From Actinomycetes bacterium (GTDB taxonomy: Bacteria; Actinomycetota; Coriobacteriia; Anaerosomatales; JAJZPX01), in NCBI GenBank assembly GCA_021811025.1, contig JAJZPX010000063.1:1-9360 (forward strand): a DNA stretch of 9,360 nt, written 5' to 3'. A program made the position numbers and the translations under genes. Numbering within the stretch: position 1 is the stretch's first letter; each line of letters starts with the position of its first letter. The notes below the pieces were generated by a model, which saw nothing but the letters and a program-made list of their open reading frames with translations, was not told the origin of the DNA and made no database searches. Shown here one piece after another: positions 1 to 6,364 of this stretch.

Positions 1-884
1 ACGATATCCTCGGATCCGAGGCCCAGGTCCGCGTCTTGCGGCTCCTGGTCCACGAAGCCGGCGAGTCCCTCGGCCCATCCGACGCTGCCAAGCAGGCAGG
101 CCTGACCCCTCCGGGCGCACGAAAGGCCCTCGCTCGTCTCGAGGACCTGGGTATGGTGGAGCGTGTCGGCGGTGGCCGAATGCAGCGATACGGTCTGCGA
201 GAGGCCGAACCGCTGGTCGACGCTCTCCGTGCGCTGTTCGAGGCGGAGCAGCGTCTCTACGACGAACTCATTGGCCGCCTCAGGAAGGCGCTCTCCGACG
301 TCGGCGAGGCAAGACTCATATGGGTCCGCGCTCTTCCCGGCCGCTTGGGGGATCCGCTGGATCTCGTCGTGGTCGCCGAGGCGGTCTCGATCGGCTGGCT
401 GGGCGAGGAAATCAGAGCTCGACTGCTCCCGATCGAAAAGGAATTCGATCTGATAGTGGAGACCTCTGTGTTCACCCGCGCAGACGCACCCTCTCCCGCC
501 GCCGATGCCCTCTTCATCTTGATGAACGGGTCCGGTGAGGAGACGGCGCCTCGGCAGCCCGTCCGCACGCATCGGGAAGCGGACGATCGAGCACTGCTCA
601 TGGCAGGTGCGATCGCCGAGCTCATCCGCTCCGACCCCACCCTTGTGAAGCGAGCCTTGCAGCACTTGAACCGGCTCGTGCATGACCCTCAGGGAGCGGC
701 CACGAGAGACATCCTCGAGTGGCGGCAGCTGCTGGAGACGTATTCCGCGGACCGCCTTCGGAAGCTGCTCGTCTCAGACAGCTCGAGAGCACGTCGACTC
801 CGTCAGAGCTCCCCGTTCCTTGCGGTGCTTTCGCCCGAGGAGCGGGACCACTTGACCGGACTACTATCGGCGAAGGCTGGATGA
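1..884 (+). CDS. Winged-helix protein with nucleotidyltransferase-like domain (5' partial)
   Basis: The reading frame is open from base 3 with no stop, and the residues before the first possible start (TTG at 36) read DILGSEAQVRVLRLL. That is the usual opening of this winged-helix family, so the gene almost certainly begins left of the window. A winged helix follows, with recognition-helix region around AGLTPPGARKALARLEDLG and a wing near GGGRMQRYGL. A middle region contains GDPLDLVVVAE, which resembles the Asp-x-Asp strand of MNT-type nucleotidyltransferases but lacks a clear upstream Gly-Ser motif, so catalysis is doubtful. The C-terminal helical region ends in RQSSPFLAVLSPEER, a tail I recognise from actinobacterial HTH proteins encoded beside nucleotidyltransferase-like genes. 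It stops one base before the DUF6036-like gene. By analogy with AbiEi-type proteins it may be a DNA-binding partner or autoregulator of that gene. The exact role is unknown. Confidence 0.7.
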   Translation, partial: DILGSEAQVRVLRLLVHEAGESLGPSDAAKQAGLTPPGARKALARLEDLGMVERVGGGRMQRYGLREAEPLVDALRALFEAEQRLYDELIGRLRKALSDVGEARLIWVRALPGRLGDPLDLVVVAEAVSIGWLGEEIRARLLPIEKEFDLIVETSVFTRADAPSPAADALFILMNGSGEETAPRQPVRTHREADDRALLMAGAIAELIRSDPTLVKRALQHLNRLVHDPQGAATRDILEWRQLLETYSADRLRKLLVSDSSRARRLRQSSPFLAVLSPEERDHLTGLLSAKAG

Positions 885-885
885 G

Positions 886-1420
886 ATGACTCGCGATCAG
901 CTCGAGCATGCTATCCGGGCTGCGTGTGACGTATCGGGCGACACCGAGATACTGGTCTTCGGATCACAGTCGATCCTCGGCTCGTTCCCCGAGGCGCCCG
1001 AGTCCCTCCGGGCGTCAGTCGAGGTGGACGTGCAGGCAAAGAACTCCCCGGAGCACACCGATATGATCGATGGGGCTTTGGGCGAGCTCTCCCTGTTCCA
1101 CTCGACCCATGGATTCTACGTGCACGGGCTGTCGATCGATTCGGGCGTGCCTGCCCAAAGGATGGGAGGAGCGGACCGTTCCCATTTGCACGTCCAGGAC
1201 AAAAGGGCACACCGGGCATTGCCTTGACGCGCACGACATGGCGGCGAGCAAGCTTGTCGCAGACCGCGAGAAGGACCGGCTCTTCGTGACGTCACTCCTC
1301 GTCGAGAAACTGATCGACGGGGACGTTCTGATGGACAGAGTGGATGCGCTCCCGCTGGACGCTGAACGTATCGAGACGATCAAGCGGTGGGTGAGCATCA
1401 TCGCGACGGATGTAGCGTGA
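886..1420 (+). pseudogene. DUF6036-family nucleotidyltransferase-like gene, frameshifted
   Basis: Translation from ATG 886 gives a DUF6036-like N-terminus: FGSQSILGSFP, then LRASVEVDVQ, then a segment ending FYVHGLSID. That frame then leaves the family pattern and stops at 1225-1227. The missing C-terminal half lies in the next frame (+1), beginning LPKGWEERTVPI at 1151, continuing CLDAHDMAASKLVADREKDRLFV, and stopping at 1418-1420. DUF6036 proteins normally carry both halves in one chain of about 180 residues. The break lies between about 1132 and 1150. Removing one G from the run at 1143-1145 would give SIDSACLPKGWEER, a continuous family-like join. The gene starts one base after the upstream winged-helix gene, so the two form a pair. 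It may be a genuine pseudogene or an assembly or sequencing error. Family assignment is from recognised motifs. A role as a toxin-like nucleotidyltransferase is inference. Confidence 0.7.
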
Positions 1421-1490
1421 CCCGTTCGGAGCGGAAGCCCTCGCCTCGCCTTGCGGTGGCAATCCCGGCTGCTCCGGCTGCGCGAATGAC

Positions 1491-1499
1491 TGCTATCAT
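1491..1499 (+). promoter_or_regulatory. Candidate extended -10 promoter for the sugar-nucleotide operon
   Basis: TGC followed by TATCAT (hexamer 1494-1499) matches the extended -10 pattern TGn-TATAAT at five of six hexamer positions. It lies 36 bp upstream of the rmlA start, in the only sizeable intergenic gap of the window. No convincing -35 hexamer sits at 16-18 bp upstream; the bases at 1471-1476 are GCTCCG. This fits a promoter that depends on the extended -10 element. Assignment rests on motif and position only. Confidence 0.45.
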
Positions 1500-1522
1500 G
1501 ACCAGGATTCAGCGAACCGCCG

Positions 1523-1528
1523 AAGGAG
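1523..1528 (+). promoter_or_regulatory. Strong ribosome binding site for rmlA
   Basis: AAGGAG ends 7 bp before ATG 1536. It is the best Shine-Dalgarno match in the window and fixes the rmlA start, since the encoded protein then begins directly with the family's N-terminal MKALVLAGG strand. Confidence 0.75.
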
Positions 1529-1535
1529 CAAGTGC

Positions 1536-2609
1536 ATGAAGGCCCTCGTGCTGGCGGGCGGCAGCGGCACTCGCCTGCGCCCCATCACTTTCACTCGCGC
1601 GAAACAGCTCGTGCCGGTGGCGAACAAGCCCATCCTCTTCTACGGCCTCGAGGCGATCGCCGCCGCCGGGATCCGCGAGGTCGGCGTCGTGGTGGGCGAC
1701 ACGGCTCCCGAGGTGATGGCCGCCGTCGGCGACGGTGCCGCCTGGGGCATCGAGGTCACCTACATCCCGCAGGACAAGCCGCGCGGGCTCGCGCACGCCG
1801 TCGTGATCGCCGAGGAGTACATGGGCGGCGAGCCGTTCGTGATGTACCTCGGCGACAATCTCATCAAGGACGGCATAACCGGGCTGGTCCGCGAGTTCGA
1901 CGTCTCCGAGGCCTCCGACGCCCACATCCTCCTCGCGCACGTCCCGAACCCCACTGCGTTCGGCGTGGCCGAGGTGGACGACGGGAAGGTCGTGCGGCTC
2001 GTGGAGAAGCCGGCCGAGCCGAAGTCCGATCTCGCTCTCGTCGGCGTGTACCTGTTCCGCCCCGCCATCTTCGAGGCGGTGAACTCGATCGAGCCTTCCG
2101 CCCGAGGCGAGCTGGAGATAACGGACGCGATCCAGTGGCTCGTCGACCACGGGCGAGTCGTCACGCCGCATGTGATCGAGGGCTGGTGGAAGGACACCGG
2201 CAAGCTCGACGATCTTCTTGAGGCCAACCGCATCCTGCTCGAGGACATCACGACCGAGATCGAAGGCGAGATCGAGGACGGCGTACGCATCGAGGGGCGG
2301 GTGCGGATCGGGCGAGGCAGCGTCATCGAAGGGAGCTCGCGGCTTCGGGGGCCGATCTGCATCGGCGAGGACGTGCGGGTGGTCGACAGCTACATCGGCC
2401 CGTTCACGTCGCTCGCCGACGGTGTGCAGGTGCTCGGGAGCGAGATCGAGCACTCGATCATGCTGCAGCACTCGCGGCTCGAGTCCGTGCGCGGGCGCGT
2501 GACCGACAGCCTCTTCGGCGTGGGCGCGGTCGCAAGGACTTCGGCGTCCACGCCTTCCGCCAACAGCTTCATGGTGGGCGACAACTCGGAAGTCGAGATA
2601 GCGAGGTAG
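1536..2609 (+). CDS. rmlA: Glucose-1-phosphate thymidylyltransferase, long form
   Basis: This enzyme joins glucose-1-phosphate and dTTP to make dTDP-glucose and pyrophosphate in the cytoplasm, the entry step to dTDP-deoxysugars. The 357-residue product has the nucleotidyltransferase signature LAGGSGTRLRP at residues 6-16, LGDN at 105-108, FGV at 142-144, EKP at 157-159, GELEITD at 191-197 and WWKDTG at 217-222. A left-handed beta-helix with hexapeptide-like repeats (GVRIEGRVRIGRGSVIEG onward) spans about 245-335, and the protein ends in a conserved FMVGDNSEVEI. The C-terminal helix marks it as the long form (StrD-like, TIGR01208-type) rather than the roughly 290-residue RmlA of rhamnose clusters. 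The start is fixed by AAGGAG at 1523-1528. It is the first gene of the operon and precedes rmlB by 3 bp. The long form is often linked to specialised deoxysugars, so dTDP-rhamnose is not the only possible end product. Base specificity (dTTP or UTP) cannot be read from sequence alone. Confidence 0.93.
   Translation: MKALVLAGGSGTRLRPITFTRAKQLVPVANKPILFYGLEAIAAAGIREVGVVVGDTAPEVMAAVGDGAAWGIEVTYIPQDKPRGLAHAVVIAEEYMGGEPFVMYLGDNLIKDGITGLVREFDVSEASDAHILLAHVPNPTAFGVAEVDDGKVVRLVEKPAEPKSDLALVGVYLFRPAIFEAVNSIEPSARGELEITDAIQWLVDHGRVVTPHVIEGWWKDTGKLDDLLEANRILLEDITTEIEGEIEDGVRIEGRVRIGRGSVIEGSSRLRGPICIGEDVRVVDSYIGPFTSLADGVQVLGSEIEHSIMLQHSRLESVRGRVTDSLFGVGAVARTSASTPSANSFMVGDNSEVEIAR
2601..2606 (+). promoter_or_regulatory. 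Ribosome binding site supporting the GTG start of rmlB
   Basis: GCGAGG lies inside the last codons of rmlA and ends 6 bp before GTG 2613. It supports that start over the in-frame GTG at 2634, which would leave almost nothing before the first Rossmann strand. Confidence 0.4.
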
Positions 2610-2612
2610 CGG

Positions 2613-3629
2613 GTGGCGCAGACGTTCTCGAAGGTGCTGGTAGCCGGTGGTGCCGGGTTCATCGGCAGCCACTTCGCGCGGTTGCTGCTGCGCGAGCACG
2701 GGATCGCGGCGGTGGTGTACGACAAGCTCACGTACGCGGGCAACCTCGACAACCTCGCGGACATGGACGGCGACCCCGGCTTCGCGTTCGTGCAGGGCGA
2801 CATAGCGGACGCCGGGGCGCTGGCGCTCGCCGCGCACGGGTGCGACGCGATCGTGAACTTCGCCGCGGAGACTCACGTCGACCGCTCGATCGCCGATCCC
2901 GAGGCCTTCCTCGAGACCGACGTCACCGGCACCTACCGCCTGATGCAGACCGCGCTCGAACTCGGCATCGGCAAGGTCGTGCAGGTCTCGACGGACGAGG
3001 TGTACGGTGACGTCGCCGCCGGTTCGGCCGACGAGGACTGGCCGCTCGTGCCGTCGAGCCCTTACTCGGCGAGCAAGGCGGCGGGCGACCTGCTCGCGTT
3101 CGCGTTCGCCCGCACGTACCGGCTGCCCGTCTGCGTGACGCGCGGGAGCAACACGTACGGGCCGAACCAGTACCCCGAGAAGCTCATCCCGCTGTTCGTC
3201 ACCAACGCGCTCGAGGGGCTGTCCCTGCCGCTGTACGGTGACGGGCTGCAGCGCCGCGACTGGCTGCATGTGGAGGATCACGCCCGCGGCGTCGCGACCG
3301 TGCTCTTCGAGGGCGAGCCGGGGCAGGCGTACAACGTCGGCGGCGGCAACGAGCGCACGAACCGCGAGATCACCGACATCATCCTGCGCGAGCTCGACCT
3401 GCCCGCCTCGGCGGTCAAGCACGTGGAGGACCGCCCCGGGCACGACAGGCGCTACTCGCTCGACTCGAGCAAGCTGAAGACTCTCGGCTGGCAGCCGCTA
3501 ATGGCGTTCGAACGGGGTATCACGCAAACGATCCGCTGGTACCGCGACAACCGCGCGTGGTGGGAGCGGATCAAGAGCGGAGAGGCATTCACGCAGTGGC
3601 GCGAGCGGTGGTACGCCGGCAGGGAGTGA
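2613..3629 (+). CDS. rmlB: dTDP-glucose 4,6-dehydratase
   Basis: This NAD-dependent short-chain dehydrogenase/reductase converts dTDP-glucose to dTDP-4-keto-6-deoxyglucose, using the product of the preceding gene. The 338-residue protein has the family's usual length. The Rossmann motif GGAGFIG is at residues 12-18, DKLTYAGNLDNL at 37-48 and NFAAETHVDRSI at 82-93. The catalytic triplet Thr127-Asp128-Glu129 sits in STDEVYG, the YxxxK pair is Tyr151/Lys155 in YSASK, and TYGPNQYPEKLIPLF is at 181-195. RPGHDRRYS near the C-terminus is diagnostic of RmlB. All catalytic residues expected for dehydration are present. The start is GTG at 2613, giving about 7 residues before the first beta strand. It stops one base before the membrane-protein gene. 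The rmlC and rmlD partners needed for dTDP-L-rhamnose are not in this window, so the keto sugar could instead feed another branch or genes elsewhere. Confidence 0.95.
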   Translation: MAQTFSKVLVAGGAGFIGSHFARLLLREHGIAAVVYDKLTYAGNLDNLADMDGDPGFAFVQGDIADAGALALAAHGCDAIVNFAAETHVDRSIADPEAFLETDVTGTYRLMQTALELGIGKVVQVSTDEVYGDVAAGSADEDWPLVPSSPYSASKAAGDLLAFAFARTYRLPVCVTRGSNTYGPNQYPEKLIPLFVTNALEGLSLPLYGDGLQRRDWLHVEDHARGVATVLFEGEPGQAYNVGGGNERTNREITDIILRELDLPASAVKHVEDRPGHDRRYSLDSSKLKTLGWQPLMAFERGITQTIRWYRDNRAWWERIKSGEAFTQWRERWYAGRE

Positions 3630-3630
3630 G

Positions 3631-5334
3631 ATGGCTCCAACTCGTCCGAAGCGGCCCGCCGACGTCGTGCTGGCGGTCGTCGCCGTCGGGGCTGCGGTAG
3701 GCGCGCTCGCCCTGATGGCGCTCCGCTTGAGGTACGGCGTCGACTTCAGGGACGAGGCGTACTACGCCGCGCTTGCGTACCGGTTCGCGCTCGGAGACCG
3801 GCCCTTCGTCGACGAGATGAGCCTCTTCCAGCTTCCCGCGATGCTGACGTTCCCCCTCATCAAGGCATGGGTCGCGGTAACCGGAGGCACGAACGGCGTC
3901 ATCCTCTTCATGCGCGCGGCGTGGCTGGTGTTCGCGGCCGGGATCGCGGCCGCAGCGTTCCTGTTCCTGCGGACGCTCGTGCGCTGGGAGGTCGCGCTGA
4001 TCGCCTCTCTCGTCGCCGTCGTCGCGGTTCCCTTCGACATCCCCAGCTTGAGCTACGACTCGATGGGCGCGGGTCTGCTCGCCCTCGGCATGCTGGTCGG
4101 GGCGTGGACGGTCGTGCACGGGCGGTCGCGCCGGTGGCTGGCCGCCGCCGGCGTCCTGCACGGCTTCGCCGTGTTCGCGTACCCGACGCTCGTCCTGGCC
4201 GTCCTCGCGTACGCCGCGGCGCTCGTCGTGCTGTATCGGCGGCGATCGCCCGGTCCGCTCGGCGCGTACGTCGGCGGTGGGGCGGTCGTCGCTGCGCTCC
4301 TCGCCGCGATCGTGCTGGGCGGCGGCGTCGGGAACGTGGCGCGCGACTGGGCGTACGTCTCCCGCCTCGGCGGATACGCGGGCGGTGGGGCGAAGATCGC
4401 GCGGATCGCCTGGCAGTCGTTCTGGTTCTTCGCGCATCAGCCGCTCTTCGTCGCCGCGCTCGCGGCCGGGGTAGGGCTGTCCCTTCTGCTGCCGCACCGC
4501 GGCCGCTGGGCGATTCTGCTGCCCGTCGTGGCGGTCTTCCCCGTGCGCTATGTGCCCACGCACATCCTCGCGACGTACGCCGTCACGCTCCTCGGGATCG
4601 TCGCCCTCGCGGTGGGCCCCTTCGCGAAGAGAGGGGGGCCGCTTGCGCGGCGGCTGTACCTCTGGGGGGTGGCGCCGGCCGCGGTTGCAGCCTGCGTGAC
4701 CGCTTACACAAGCTCGAACGGACTAGTGAGCGCCGCCATCGGCTTCTTCCCCGCGCTGTTCGCGCTGCCGGGGCTGCTGGCGCTCGTCCTGCCGGCCGAC
4801 GGCGCGAAGGGGACGGTGGGCGAGGCGGCGCTGCCGTGGGCGCTCGCCGGCGTCCTCCTCGTCACCGTCGCCCACCTCGCCGTCTACGAGTACCGGGGCG
4901 TCTACCACGACTCGCCAGTGAGGTACCTGTCGGCCGAGGTGGATGGCGGCCCGTTCGCGGGGTTGCGGACTCTGCCGGAGACGGCGCGCTTCGACGCGCA
5001 GCTGCGCGCCGATGTCGCGCGGTACGTGCGGCCCGGCGAGAACGTCCTGTTCTTCGATAACCTGCCGGCAGGCTACCTGTACGCCGGCGCGCGCCCGGCG
5101 GCGAACGCGCTTTGGCTGTCGCTGTCCGACGACGCGTTCGGGCCGGCGCGGCACCCCACGCTCGAGTGGTGGCGGCGCACGGGCCGCTATCCCGACGTGG
5201 CGTTCCGCTACCTGTACCGCACGACATACCCGCCCCGGCACGTCGTCAGGGCGTTCGTGTCGCCGCCGAGGTATCGCCTCGAAGCCGTGCGGCCGCGATA
5301 CGAGGTCTGGGTGCGGGCGGGAGCGGGCGACTGA
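3631..5334 (+). CDS. Multi-pass membrane protein, probable GT-C-fold glycosyltransferase
   Basis: The 567-residue product has one membrane helix near residues 11-31, then a loop with DFRDEAYY at 38-45, then roughly ten further hydrophobic segments up to about 420 (for example near 87-113, 120-134, 171-202, 212-232, 268-288, 293-304, 311-330, 364-388 and 401-419). A soluble tail of about 145 residues (420-567) follows. An acidic Asp-Glu pair just after the first helix is where GT-C enzymes of the PMT/ArnT/GT39 type carry their catalytic acid, so Asp41 or Glu42 is the candidate base. Such enzymes move sugars from polyprenyl-phosphate donors on the outer face of the membrane. Transferase function is inference; overall similarity is at the level of topology and this motif. 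The ATG at 3631 follows AGGGAG at 3621-3626 and lies one base after rmlB. Its place inside a nucleotide-sugar operon supports a role in surface glycan or glycoprotein assembly. Confidence 0.7.
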   Translation: MAPTRPKRPADVVLAVVAVGAAVGALALMALRLRYGVDFRDEAYYAALAYRFALGDRPFVDEMSLFQLPAMLTFPLIKAWVAVTGGTNGVILFMRAAWLVFAAGIAAAAFLFLRTLVRWEVALIASLVAVVAVPFDIPSLSYDSMGAGLLALGMLVGAWTVVHGRSRRWLAAAGVLHGFAVFAYPTLVLAVLAYAAALVVLYRRRSPGPLGAYVGGGAVVAALLAAIVLGGGVGNVARDWAYVSRLGGYAGGGAKIARIAWQSFWFFAHQPLFVAALAAGVGLSLLLPHRGRWAILLPVVAVFPVRYVPTHILATYAVTLLGIVALAVGPFAKRGGPLARRLYLWGVAPAAVAACVTAYTSSNGLVSAAIGFFPALFALPGLLALVLPADGAKGTVGEAALPWALAGVLLVTVAHLAVYEYRGVYHDSPVRYLSAEVDGGPFAGLRTLPETARFDAQLRADVARYVRPGENVLFFDNLPAGYLYAGARPAANALWLSLSDDAFGPARHPTLEWWRRTGRYPDVAFRYLYRTTYPPRHVVRAFVSPPRYRLEAVRPRYEVWVRAGAGD

Positions 5335-5361
5335 TACCATGTCCGTGTCCCCGCGACGAAC

Positions 5362-5365
5362 GGAG
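5362..5365 (+). promoter_or_regulatory. Ribosome binding site deciding the gmd start
   Basis: GGAG ends 4 bp before ATG 5370. The frame stays open for over 250 bp upstream inside the preceding gene, but only this ATG yields an N-terminus (MGKRALITG) that starts at the first Rossmann strand, as in other Gmd proteins. Confidence 0.5.
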
Positions 5366-5369
5366 CGAG

Positions 5370-6350
5370 ATGGGCAAGCGAGCGCTGATCACCGGGATCA
5401 CCGGCCAGGACGGGTCGTACCTGGCCGAGCTGCTGCTGGGCGAGGGGTACGAGGTGTGGGGGGCCGTGCGGCGGACGTCGTCCGGGCGGCTCGGCCGTCT
5501 CGAGGTCTTCGCCGACCGGCTGCACCTGGTGCCGGCGGACATGAGCGACCAGGGCTCCCTGATCGATGCGGTCGAGCAATCCTCGCCCGACGAGGTCTAC
5601 AACCTGGCGGCGCAGTCGTTCGTGGGCGACTCGTGGAAGGAAGCCGTGTACACCGGGGACGTGGACGCGCTCGGCGTGACCCGCCTGCTCGAGGCGGTGC
5701 GCCGCGTGAAGCCGGACGCGCGATTCTACCAGGCGTCGTCGTCCGAGATGTTCGGGAAGGTGCACGAGACCCCGCAGAGCGAGACCACGCCCTTCCACCC
5801 GCGTTCTCCCTATGGAGTGGCGAAGGTGTACGGCTATCACGTCACCGTCAACTACCGCGAGTCCTACGGCATGCACGCGTCCAACGGCATCCTCTTCAAC
5901 CACGAGTCGCCGCGTCGTGGGGTCGAGTTCGTGACGCGCAAGATCTCGGACGGCGTGGCACGCATCAAGCTCGGCCTCGCCGGCGAGCTGCGCCTCGGCA
6001 ACCTCGACGCTAAGCGGGACTGGGGCTTCGCCGGCGACTACGTGCGCGCGATGTGGCTGATGCTGCAGCAGGACCGGCCGGACGACTACGTCATCGGGAC
6101 GGGAGAGACGCACACGGTGCGCGAGTTCTGCGAGCTCGCGTTCGCCCGCGCCGGCCTCGACTACCAAGAGCACGTGAAGGTCGACGAGCGCTTCATCCGT
6201 CCGGCCGAGGTCGACCTGCTGCTCGCGGACCCGTCGAAGGCGAAGCGGGTGCTGGGCTGGGAGCCGCGGGTGAGCTTCCGCGAGCTGGTCGAGATGATGG
6301 TGGACGCGGACGTGGAGCGGATGCGGGCCGCAGCGGCGGCGCGAGCGTGA
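5370..6350 (+). CDS. gmd: GDP-mannose 4,6-dehydratase
   Basis: Gmd converts GDP-D-mannose to GDP-4-keto-6-deoxy-D-mannose, the shared precursor of GDP-L-fucose, GDP-D-rhamnose and related sugars. The 326-residue protein shows GITGQDG at residues 9-15 and the Arg-Arg cofactor motif at Arg34-Arg35, which family members use for the NADP 2'-phosphate and tetramer contacts. NLAAQSFV is at 78-85. The catalytic residues are Ser124 and Glu126 in SSSEMFG with Tyr148/Lys152 in YGVAK. FNHESPRRG is at 176-184, and GNLDAKRDWGFAGDYV at 210-225 and TGETHTVREF at 244-253 are typical of Gmd. Every residue expected for activity is present, so this copy is the likely functional dehydratase. A 35 bp gap separates it from the membrane-protein gene, and manC follows within 11 bp. 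A second, divergent copy lies on the other side of manC. Confidence 0.93.
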   Translation: MGKRALITGITGQDGSYLAELLLGEGYEVWGAVRRTSSGRLGRLEVFADRLHLVPADMSDQGSLIDAVEQSSPDEVYNLAAQSFVGDSWKEAVYTGDVDALGVTRLLEAVRRVKPDARFYQASSSEMFGKVHETPQSETTPFHPRSPYGVAKVYGYHVTVNYRESYGMHASNGILFNHESPRRGVEFVTRKISDGVARIKLGLAGELRLGNLDAKRDWGFAGDYVRAMWLMLQQDRPDDYVIGTGETHTVREFCELAFARAGLDYQEHVKVDERFIRPAEVDLLLADPSKAKRVLGWEPRVSFRELVEMMVDADVERMRAAAAARA

Positions 6351-6364
6351 CGGGGGAGGGCATG
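6347..6364 (+). promoter_or_regulatory. Alternative start region of manC
   Basis: Two in-frame starts compete. GTG 6347 overlaps the gmd stop as GTGA, the same arrangement seen at the second gmd/fcl junction, but has only a weak upstream Shine-Dalgarno site. ATG 6362 is preceded by GGGGGAGGG at 6352-6360, but the GGAGG core ends only 2 bp before the ATG. The choice changes the protein by five residues, all outside the catalytic core. Confidence 0.4.

Noticed and set aside
1427..1476. Inverted pair CGGAGC / GCTCCG as a transcription terminator after the DUF6036-like gene
   Set aside because: Arms are only 6 bp, the loop is 38 bp and no T-run follows, so it does not look like an intrinsic terminator.
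1509..3443. Long open frame on the - strand (644 codons) opposite rmlA and rmlB
   Set aside because: It is antisense to two genes with full family motifs. Its translation is rich in Arg, His, Asp and Val without domain signatures, as expected from a high-GC codon-biased complement.
3589..4563. Open frame on the - strand (324 codons) opposite the end of rmlB and the membrane-protein gene
   Set aside because: The product is extremely rich in Arg, Glu, Asp and Gln with no domain pattern; it is the complement of a hydrophobic membrane-protein gene.
3867..5060. Open frame on the + strand (397 codons) inside the membrane-protein gene
   Set aside because: The product is Arg/Gly/Ala-rich low-complexity sequence in an alternative frame. 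The other frame gives a coherent membrane topology and a GT-C-like motif.
5335..5340. TACCAT just before gmd as an internal -10 box
   Set aside because: It matches only four of six -10 positions, has no -35 at suitable spacing, and the gap is only 35 bp, so read-through from upstream is simpler.
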